From DAOUKH01 sp034420775 (lineage in GTDB: Bacteria; Chloroflexota; Dehalococcoidia; SHYB01): DNA of 19,582 bases. Below the pieces are notes generated by a model. The model saw only the letters and a program-made list of their open reading frames with translations. It was not told the origin of the DNA and searched no databases. The number at the start of each line of letters is the position of its first letter. The first letter of the stretch is position 1. Both the position numbers and the translations under genes were made by a program. Shown here one piece after another: positions 13,685 through 19,582 of the stretch. Location of the stretch: contig DAOUKZ010000024.1 in the NCBI GenBank assembly GCA_034420775.1, positions 1 through 19,582 of the forward strand, given 5' to 3'.

Positions 13685-14821
13685 ATGAGCGGCCCCCTGA
13701 CCGGCAAACGAGTGCTCGACCTTACCTGGGGCATCGCGGGGCCGATGGCCGGCATGATCATGGCCGACTACGGCGCCGACGTGGTCCGAGTCGAGTCGCC
13801 CCGGGCCGACCCCCTCTCCGCCCACCCCGGCTACGTCGTGTGGAACCGCGGCAAGCGCAGCATGACGCTCGACGTCTTTCAGTCCGAAGGCGTCGAGGTG
13901 CTCGACCGCCTGCTCGCCGGCGCCGACGTGCTCATGGAGTCCTTCCAGCCCGGCGTGACCGAACGGTACGGCTTCGGCTGGGAGGCCGTCCACGCCAAGC
14001 ACCCCGGGGTGGTATACACCTCGATCAGCGGCTATGGGCAGGAGGGCGAGGACCGCGACCGGCCCGGCTACGACGGGCTGGTCCAGGCCAGGATGGGGCT
14101 GCAGGAGCTCCAGCCGGGCTTCCGCGACGGGCCGAAGTTCGTCGGCTTCTCAATGGCAAGCACGCCGACGTCCTTCCTCGCCATGATCGGCACGCTGACG
14201 GCGCTCTACATCCGTGAGACCTCCGGCCTCGGCCAGCACGTCGACACGTCGCTGCGCCAGGGGGCCCTGTCCATGCTCACGATGCAGTGGGCCACCGCGG
14301 AGAAGGGGCGTGACCGGTTCGACGTCAGCTTCTGGGACCGCAAGCTGCTCGTCGACCTGTTCCAGTGCGGCGACGGCAAGTGGCTGCACATGCACACCGG
14401 GGCGCAGGGCGCGTACGACCGCTTCGTCGAGGGCGTCGAGATGCCGCACCTGATGGACAAGAAGCAGACCGAGGAGATGTGGGAGGAGATGCGCGCCGGG
14501 GCCACACACTGGTTCAAGACCCACACTCGCGAACAGGCGCTCGACATGCTGAAGCGCCAGGACATCCCCGCCCTTCCCGTCGAGCCGCCCGGCGGCGCGC
14601 TCCGCGACCCGCAGGCCCGGCCGAACGGGTTCGTCCAGACCGTCCACGATCCCGTGTTGGGCGACATCGACGAGGTCGGGATGTACCTGAAGTTCGAGAA
14701 GACGCCGGGAGGAATTCGCGCCTCGGCCCCGGTTCGCGGAGCGCACACCGAGGAACTGTTGGCCGAGGCGGGCTACTCGGCTGCGCAGATCGAAGGACTG
14801 CGCGCGCGGGGCGTGGTCTGA
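13685..14821 (+). CDS. CaiB/BaiF-type CoA-transferase family protein lacking the catalytic Asp
   Basis: The product is a 378-aa class III CoA-transferase-fold protein. It begins PLTGKRVLDLTWGIAGPMAGMIMADYGADVVRVE, the family N-terminus that binds CoA. Further blocks are WNRGKRSMTLDV (53-64), ADVLMESFQPG (80-90) and TSISGYGQEG (112-121). In active members the sequence before the helix IGxLxAL carries the Asp that forms an aspartyl-CoA thioester. Here this reads GFSMASTPTSFLAMIGTLTAL (154-174, in pieces) with Ser159 at that position. The C-terminal third is of ordinary form. The neighbour 31 nt downstream is a relative that keeps the Asp, so the two may form a heteromeric transferase, with this subunit structural. 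No Shine-Dalgarno is seen before ATG 13685. Confidence 0.88.
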   Translation: MSGPLTGKRVLDLTWGIAGPMAGMIMADYGADVVRVESPRADPLSAHPGYVVWNRGKRSMTLDVFQSEGVEVLDRLLAGADVLMESFQPGVTERYGFGWEAVHAKHPGVVYTSISGYGQEGEDRDRPGYDGLVQARMGLQELQPGFRDGPKFVGFSMASTPTSFLAMIGTLTALYIRETSGLGQHVDTSLRQGALSMLTMQWATAEKGRDRFDVSFWDRKLLVDLFQCGDGKWLHMHTGAQGAYDRFVEGVEMPHLMDKKQTEEMWEEMRAGATHWFKTHTREQALDMLKRQDIPALPVEPPGGALRDPQARPNGFVQTVHDPVLGDIDEVGMYLKFEKTPGGIRASAPVRGAHTEELLAEAGYSAAQIEGLRARGVV

Positions 14822-14852
14822 TGCCCCGTTCGTCCAGAAAGGAGCCGTCGTC

Positions 14853-16055
14853 ATGACCTACGCGCTGGAAGGCCTCAAGATCGTCGACTTCGGCATCTTC
14901 TTCGCGGGGCCGTACGCGAGCAAGCTCCTCGCCGACCTTGGGGCGGAGGTCATCAAGGTCGAGCAGGTCACCGGCGACCCGCTGCGGCGTAGCCCCGGCC
15001 CCTTCAACGGCTGCCAGCGGAACAAGCGCGCCATCGCCCTCGACCTGCGAACGGAGGAGGGGAAGGTCATCGCGCACAAGCTGATGGCCGAGGCGGACGT
15101 GGTCACCCACAACATGCGGCCCGGCGTCGCCGAGCGGTTGGGTATCGACTACCAGACCGCGAAAGGACTGCGCGAGGACATCATCTACCTCTACTCCCCC
15201 GCCTTCGGCACCGTCGGCCCGCGCAAGGACCAGCCCGGCTTCGAGCCGCTCGTCTCCGCCCTCGTCGGCATCGAGACGGCGGTGGCGGGCAAGGGCAACC
15301 CGCCGACAATGACGCTTTCCTCGGTCAACATGGACCCCGGCAACGGGCTCATGGGCGCCGTCGGCATCATGATGGCCCTGAACCACCGCGCCGAGACCGG
15401 CGAGGGGCAGATGATCGAGTGCCCGCAGATGGTCTCGGGGATGCTCTTCACGTCCGACATGTACTACCTGCCCGACGGGACGCTCTCACCGCAGTACGAG
15501 CTCGACCAGGCCCAGACCGGCTTCGGCCCGATGTGCCGCCTCTACGAGACCAAGGAGGAGTGGATCTGCGTCGTGGTGCCCACGGAGCGCGACTTCCGCG
15601 CGATGTGCGGGGCGATGGGCGCGCCGGAGCTGGCCGACGATCCCCGCTGGGCGACGACGGAGGCCCGCGAGTCGAGCGCCGAGCTTGCCGGGGCGCTGGA
15701 GGGGCGTTTCAAGGAGCGCACCGCCCGCGAGTGGTTCGACGTCCTCGACGGGGCGGGTGTCCCCTGCGAGGTCTCCGCACACGATGGTATACAGAAGCTC
15801 TTCGGCGACGACGGCAACCTCGAAAGCGGCCTGATCGCGGAGTACTGGCACCCGACCTACGGCATGATGCGCGAGGTCGGCGAGACGGTGCGCCTCTCCG
15901 ACTCGCCGGGCCACATCTGGGGGCCGCCGCCCCTCATCGGCCAGCACGGCGAGGAAATCCTGGCCGAGCTCGGCTACGACGAGGCCCACCGCCGGGAGCT
16001 GCGCGACCAGGGCGTCGTCGCCTGGCCCGACGACGTCCCCGCCCCGCCGGCGTGA
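14853..16055 (+). CDS. CaiB/BaiF-type (class III) CoA-transferase
   Basis: The product is a 400-aa class III CoA-transferase, which moves CoA between carboxylic acids through an enzyme-bound anhydride and aspartyl-CoA. It begins LEGLKIVDFGIFFAGPYASKLLADLGAEVIKVE (in pieces), then FNGCQRNKRAIALDL (51-65) and ADVVTHNMRPGVAERLG (81-97). The catalytic Asp is present: SSVNMDPGNG, Asp161, nine residues before the VGIMMAL helix. The C-terminal part has the usual EWFDVLDGAGVPCE. AAAGGAG (14838-14844) lies 8 nt before the ATG. It follows the Asp-less relative by 31 nt in the same operon. Activation of an acid for beta-oxidation-like breakdown is the likely role; donor and acceptor are unknown. Confidence 0.92.
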   Translation: MTYALEGLKIVDFGIFFAGPYASKLLADLGAEVIKVEQVTGDPLRRSPGPFNGCQRNKRAIALDLRTEEGKVIAHKLMAEADVVTHNMRPGVAERLGIDYQTAKGLREDIIYLYSPAFGTVGPRKDQPGFEPLVSALVGIETAVAGKGNPPTMTLSSVNMDPGNGLMGAVGIMMALNHRAETGEGQMIECPQMVSGMLFTSDMYYLPDGTLSPQYELDQAQTGFGPMCRLYETKEEWICVVVPTERDFRAMCGAMGAPELADDPRWATTEARESSAELAGALEGRFKERTAREWFDVLDGAGVPCEVSAHDGIQKLFGDDGNLESGLIAEYWHPTYGMMREVGETVRLSDSPGHIWGPPPLIGQHGEEILAELGYDEAHRRELRDQGVVAWPDDVPAPPA

Positions 16056-16075
16056 TAGGAGCGGAGCGCCTGCCC

Positions 16076-16654
16076 ATGTTCTGTCCAAGCTGCACGAGCG
16101 AAAACAGCGACAACGCCTCGTTCTGCGGCAACTGTGGCCACAACCTGCGCTCGGAGGTTGGCCGTCCGGTGGACTACGTGCCGCCGGGGTCGCCGCCGCC
16201 GACGGGGGCGCCTGCTCATCCGGCGACCGGCTACGCCGGCTTCTGGCGCCGCTTTGCCGCCCGGATCATCGACATCATCGTGACGGCCTTGCTGAACATG
16301 GTCATCGTCACGATCGCCGGAGCCATCGCGGGATGGGAACAGGGCACAACCGACGGCCAGGCAGAGATTTACATCATCAGCTTCGTCGTCGGTTGGCTCT
16401 ACTACGCCGGGATGCACAGCTCGCCCTACCAGGCGACGTTGGGCAAGATGGCGCTTGGCATCGTGGTGACCGGATACAACGGTCAGCAGATCGGCTTTTG
16501 GCACGCGACCGCCCGGTATCTTGCGGAGATCATCTCCGCGCTGATCCTCTTCATCGGCTTCCTGATGGTGGCTTGGACGGAGCGGAAACAGGCCCTGCAC
16601 GACATGCTGGCCTCGACGCTGGTGGTCAACCGCGAGCAGCGGATCGGAACGTAG
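16076..16654 (+). CDS. Zinc-ribbon and RDD-domain membrane protein
   Basis: The product is 192 aa. The N-terminus is a zinc ribbon, MFCPSC...SFCGNCGHNL, with Cys 3, 6, 17 and 20, followed by a Pro-rich linker (36-50). The RDD domain begins GFWRRFAARIIDIIV (55-69), with the Arg and Asp residues that name it, and contains three probable membrane segments (about 64-86, 98-112 and 147-167). TLGKMALGIVV (121-131) is typical. RDD proteins are integral membrane proteins, some implicated in transport, but the function here is unknown. ATG 16076 is chosen because the Cys motif begins there; upstream reading in the same frame overlaps the CoA-transferase gene. It starts 20 nt after that gene and is probably cotranscribed. 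Confidence 0.88.
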   Translation: MFCPSCTSENSDNASFCGNCGHNLRSEVGRPVDYVPPGSPPPTGAPAHPATGYAGFWRRFAARIIDIIVTALLNMVIVTIAGAIAGWEQGTTDGQAEIYIISFVVGWLYYAGMHSSPYQATLGKMALGIVVTGYNGQQIGFWHATARYLAEIISALILFIGFLMVAWTERKQALHDMLASTLVVNREQRIGT

Positions 16655-16663
16655 GCGCTTCGG

Positions 16664-18361
16664 CTACATCCTGTCGGGGGCCGACATGCCCATGAGGCCG
16701 AGGGCGCGGGCTAGGGAAACCTGCGCCGCCTTCACCAGCTTTAGGCGCGCCGCCGTGAGCGCCGGGTCGTTGGATACGACGCGGCAGTGCTTGTAGAAGT
16801 GATGGAAGGCGGTCGCCAGCTCTTGGGCGTAGTGGGGAAGATGGTGAGGTTCGAGTGAGGCCGCGATCTGGTCGACCAGCTCGGGCAGGCCGAGCATCTT
16901 GCGGATGAGCGCCAGTTCCGCCTCGTGGGTCAGCAGCGCGACGTCTCCGCCCGCGTAGTCGATGCCGCGCTCGCCGGCGAGGCGGAGGATGCTGGCGATG
17001 CGGGCGTGGGCGTACTGGACGTAGTAGACCGGGTTGTCCTGCGACTGGCGCTTCGCCGCTTCCAGGTCGAAGTCCATCTGGCTGTCGGCGGAGCGTGAGA
17101 GCAGGTAGAAGCGGCAGACGTCGCGGCCCACCTCGTCGACGACCTCCCGCAGGGTTATCAGGTCGCCGGAGCGCTTCGATATCTTGATCGTCTCGCCGCC
17201 GCGCTTCAGCGTGACGAGCTGTCCGAGCACGAAGACGAGCTGGTCGGGGTCGAAGCCTAGCGCCGCCATCGCCGCCTTCATGCGCGGAGTGTGCCCCTGG
17301 TGGTCGGCGCCCCAGACGTCGATCACGCGCTCGAAGCCCCGCGCGCCGAACTTGTCGCGGTGGTAGGCGATGTCCGAGGCGAAGTAGGTCGGCGTCCCGT
17401 TGCTTCGGACGACGACGTTGTCCTTGTCCTCGCCGAGGCTGGTCGAGGTGAACCATGTCGCGCCCTCGCGCTCGGCGAGGAAGCCGTCGGCGCGCAGCGC
17501 GTCCATGGACGCTTCGTACCGGGAAGCGCCGCCGTTCTCCGGCTCGAAGAGCGAGCGCTCGCTGAACCAGACGTCGAACTCGACGCCGAGGGCTTCGAGG
17601 TCGTCGCGGATCAGGTCGAGCATGAGCGGAAGGCCCGCCTCGCCGAGCCGCCGGACGGCATCCTCGGGGCTGCCGTTGCGGATGAGGTCTTCGAGGTCGC
17701 CGTGGTCGGACGCCTCGTCGAGGATGCGGCGCGCCGCGTCGGTCACGTAGTCGCCGGCGTAGCCGTCGTCGGGCAGCGCCGCGTCCATGCCCAGCGACTG
17801 CGCTGCGCGGGCGTAAAGCGAGGCGTAGAAGTTGTCCATCTGGTTGCCGGCGTCGTTGACGTAATACTCGCGTACCACGTCGAAGCCGGCGGCGGCGAGC
17901 ACGTTGGCCAAGGTGCTGCCCAGCACCGCGCCGCGCGCATGCCCGACGTGCACCGGGCCCGTCGGGTTCACGCTCACGAACTCGACCTGCACCTTGCGGC
18001 CGGCCCCGGCGGTGCTGTCGGCGTACCGGTCGCCCTCAGCCAGCACGGTCTCCACTTGACGGGTCAGCCAGCCTTCGGCGAGCTTGAAGTTGATGAAGCC
18101 GGGCCGGGCCGCCGAGGCTTCGGCGACCTCGTCGAGGGGAGCTAGGGCGCCCGCGATGCGGTCGGCGATTTCGAGCGGGTTCATCCGCGCCTGCCGCGCC
18201 AGCTTCATGGCGAGGTTGGAGGCGTAGTCGCCGTGCTCGGGGTTCTGGGGACGTTGGATATCCCCGTCGGGCAACGGCCCTTCAGGGAGCGCCCCCGCTT
18301 TCATCGCCGCCGCCGCAGCGCTCTGCGCCGCCAGCCGCAGCTTCTCTCGAATCCGTTCCAT
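16664..18361 (-). CDS. argS: Arginine--tRNA ligase
   Basis: This is a class I aminoacyl-tRNA synthetase that charges tRNA-Arg; 565 aa is a normal length. The N-terminal Add1 domain (1-110) includes NPEHGDYASNLAMKLAR. The HIGH signature is HVGH (138-141) in NPTGPVHVGHARGAVLG. The KMSKS loop is KISKRSG (393-399). FASDIAYHRDKF (328-339) and DVWGADHQGH (348-357) are ArgRS-specific. The C-terminal DALR anticodon-binding domain (about 445-565) includes HHFYKHCRVV and ends GLMGMSAPDRM. The stop is 9 nt from the stop of the convergent RDD gene. The ATG at 18361 has no Shine-Dalgarno; a TACAAT box lies 8 nt upstream, suggesting a near-leaderless transcript. recG ends 36 nt upstream on the same strand. 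Confidence 0.97.
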   Translation of the reverse strand: MERIREKLRLAAQSAAAAAMKAGALPEGPLPDGDIQRPQNPEHGDYASNLAMKLARQARMNPLEIADRIAGALAPLDEVAEASAARPGFINFKLAEGWLTRQVETVLAEGDRYADSTAGAGRKVQVEFVSVNPTGPVHVGHARGAVLGSTLANVLAAAGFDVVREYYVNDAGNQMDNFYASLYARAAQSLGMDAALPDDGYAGDYVTDAARRILDEASDHGDLEDLIRNGSPEDAVRRLGEAGLPLMLDLIRDDLEALGVEFDVWFSERSLFEPENGGASRYEASMDALRADGFLAEREGATWFTSTSLGEDKDNVVVRSNGTPTYFASDIAYHRDKFGARGFERVIDVWGADHQGHTPRMKAAMAALGFDPDQLVFVLGQLVTLKRGGETIKISKRSGDLITLREVVDEVGRDVCRFYLLSRSADSQMDFDLEAAKRQSQDNPVYYVQYAHARIASILRLAGERGIDYAGGDVALLTHEAELALIRKMLGLPELVDQIAASLEPHHLPHYAQELATAFHHFYKHCRVVSNDPALTAARLKLVKAAQVSLARALGLMGMSAPDRM

Positions 18362-18369
18362 GGATAACT

Positions 18370-18375
18370 ATTGTA
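18370..18375 (-). promoter_or_regulatory. Putative -10 box of argS close to the start codon
   Basis: TACAAT on the minus strand (18375-18370) matches the consensus at 5 of 6 positions and ends 8 nt before the argS ATG. Transcription would begin 1-3 nt before the ATG. No -35 box at 17 nt is seen; CTGACG is 20 nt away. Confidence 0.4.
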
Positions 18376-18397
18376 TCGCTCGGCAGCGCCAGCGCCG

Positions 18398-19582
18398 TCA
18401 GGCTTCGCCGTGGGCGGCCTCGCGGCCGCGCCACCAGCGGCGGACAGCCTCGCTGAGGGCGCGGTGCTCGGGAGCTTCGAGGTGGGGGTCGCGTTCGGCG
18501 ATGGCGGCGGCTTCCTCGCGCGCAAGCTCGATCATCTTCACGTCGGAGAGGCGGGCCATACGCAGATCGGGGATGCCCGCCTGGCGCGTGCCGAAGAACT
18601 CGCCCGGGCCGCGCAGGCGCAGGTCTTCCTCGGCGAGGGCGAAGCCGTCCGAGGTCTCCTGCATCACGTGCAGCCGCTCCCGCGCATCCTCGTTCCCCGT
18701 CTCCGAGATGAGGATGCAGTAGCTCTGGTGCTCGCCGCGGCCCACCCGGCCCCGGAACTGGTGCAGCTGGGAGAGCCCGAACCGGTCCGCCGACTCGATC
18801 ACCATCACCGTCGCGTTTGGCACGTCGATGCCGACCTCGACGACCGCCGTCGAGAGCAGGATGTCGATCTCCGCGTCGCGGAATTGACGCATCACGCGGT
18901 CCTTCTCGGCGGAGGAGAGGCGCCCGTGGAGCAGCCCGAGCTCAAGGTCGGGGAAGACGTCGCGGTTGAGGCGCTCGTACTCCTGCTCGGCCGCCGCGGC
19001 CTCCAGTTTCTCCGACTCCTCGATCAGGGGGTAGATCATGAACGCCTGTCGGCCCTTCTCGATCTCGCGGCGCATGAAGCCGTAGGCGGTGTCGCGCTGG
19101 TCCATCTCGATCCACCGCGTCTTGATGGGCAGTCGGCCCGGAGGCATCTCGTCGATGGTCGAGACGTCGAGGTCGCCGAAGACGGTGAGGGAGAGGCTGC
19201 GGGGGATGGGCGTCGCGGTCATCACCAGGAGATGGGGGTTGTAGCCCTTCTGGCGGAGCTCGGCGCGCTGCATCACGCCGAAGCGGTGCTGCTCGTCGAC
19301 GATGACCAGGCCGAGGCTCGCGAAGGCGACCTCCTTCTGGATGAGAGCGTGCGTGCCGATCAGGACGTCGATCTCGCCCGACTCGGTCATTGTCAGAATC
19401 TCTTGCTTGCGCTTGCGGGTCGTGCTGCCGGTCAGCAGCCCGAAAGTGACGGGACGGTCCATGTAAGAGAGCTCGGCGCGCAAGATTTCGGGGGCCTGCC
19501 CCGGCGCGGAGACCTCGCCGAACATGCCGACCACCCGCCCGAAGAGCTTCCGCACCGTACCAAAGTGCTGCTCGGCGAGGAT
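18398..19582 (-). CDS. recG: ATP-dependent DNA helicase RecG (3' part)
   Basis: This is the C-terminal ~394 residues of RecG, a superfamily 2 helicase that remodels stalled forks and Holliday junctions. The 5' half lies beyond the right edge; the frame is open to base 19582, starting ILAEQHFGTVRKLFG (motif Ia region). Seen in order: TGSTTRKRKQEIL, GTHALIQ, the DEQHRFGVMQR Walker B box (RecG-type DEQH), MTATPIPRSL (motif III), LLHGRLSSAEKD, STAVVEVGIDVPNATVMVIE (motif V area), LHQFRGRVGRGEHQSYC (motif VI) and the RecG-specific tail EEDLRLRGPGEFFGTRQAGIPD. Full RecG proteins are about 680-820 aa, so roughly half is present. It may be cotranscribed with argS. Confidence 0.96.
   Translation of the reverse strand: MLAEQHFGTVRKLFGRVVGMFGEVSAPGQAPEILRAELSYMDRPVTFGLLTGSTTRKRKQEILTMTESGEIDVLIGTHALIQKEVAFASLGLVIVDEQHRFGVMQRAELRQKGYNPHLLVMTATPIPRSLSLTVFGDLDVSTIDEMPPGRLPIKTRWIEMDQRDTAYGFMRREIEKGRQAFMIYPLIEESEKLEAAAAEQEYERLNRDVFPDLELGLLHGRLSSAEKDRVMRQFRDAEIDILLSTAVVEVGIDVPNATVMVIESADRFGLSQLHQFRGRVGRGEHQSYCILISETGNEDARERLHVMQETSDGFALAEEDLRLRGPGEFFGTRQAGIPDLRMARLSDVKMIELAREEAAAIAERDPHLEAPEHRALSEAVRRWWRGREAAHGEA

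Noticed and set aside
15419..16075. Upstream extension of the RDD gene frame, suggesting a fusion
   Set aside because: It overlaps the CoA-transferase gene in another frame and is Arg-rich shadow sequence; the zinc-ribbon Cys motif begins right at ATG 16076.

Overview
The window is GC-rich bacterial DNA. It is densely coded on both strands, with no gap over 300 nt, and the largest intergenic stretches (5690-5892 and 9409-9667) carry short palindromic repeats. The mix of genes suggests a heterotrophic, probably uncultured bacterium. It combines housekeeping genes (hisH, hisA, pheS, pheT, argS, recG, tRNA-Gly) with catabolic families: luciferase-like flavin oxidoreductase, acyl-CoA dehydrogenase, class III (CaiB/BaiF) CoA-transferases, SDR, crotonase, amidohydrolases, cysteine hydrolases and VOC. 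This profile resembles Chloroflexota of the SAR202/Dehalococcoidia type. That placement is inferred from gene content alone and is tentative.

Layout. 1-1192 (+): the end of a histidine operon, 3' part of hisH then hisA. 1189-1983 (-): an SDR convergent with hisA. 2117-2893 (+): an ECHDC3-like crotonase, divergent from the SDR. 2948-3024 (+): tRNA-Gly(UCC) behind a perfect TATAAT box. It leads straight into a three-gene (+) operon at 3047-5689: an N-carbamoylsarcosine amidase-like cysteine hydrolase, a dihydropyrimidinase/hydantoinase-like metalloenzyme, and an isochorismatase-fold protein without its catalytic Cys. 5893-8248 (+): LLM flavin oxidoreductase and acyl-CoA dehydrogenase. 8245-9408 (-): an amidohydrolase-2 protein with a degraded metal site. 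9668-10045 (+): a VOC protein. 10178-13598 (-): pheS-pheT. 13685-16055 (+): two tandem CaiB/BaiF proteins, only one with the catalytic Asp. 16076-16654 (+): a zinc-ribbon/RDD membrane protein. 16664-18361 (-): argS. 18398-19582 (-): the 3' half of recG, running off the window.

How the genes may work together. The 3047-5689 operon looks built to open a cyclic amide (hydantoin- or dihydropyrimidine-like) and then remove the carbamoyl or amide group. The LLM oxidoreductase, acyl-CoA dehydrogenase and CoA-transferase pair look like parts of oxidative degradation of organic acids through CoA thioesters. Substrates cannot be read from the sequence.

Most notable observations. (1) Five catabolic-type proteins here (SDR, crotonase, isochorismatase-like, amidohydrolase, first CaiB) lack canonical catalytic or metal-binding residues, and two of them sit beside an intact relative. 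(2) A roughly 70-bp dispersed palindromic repeat occurs three times, always between genes, with perfect 8-bp arms and a variable 3-nt centre. (3) -10-like boxes lie only 6-9 nt before the starts of pheS, argS and the first CaiB gene, which suggests leaderless transcripts. (4) The tRNA-Gly and catabolic operon arrangement suggests a tRNA-mRNA cotranscript. No CRISPR array, transposase, phage gene or obvious defence system was seen.
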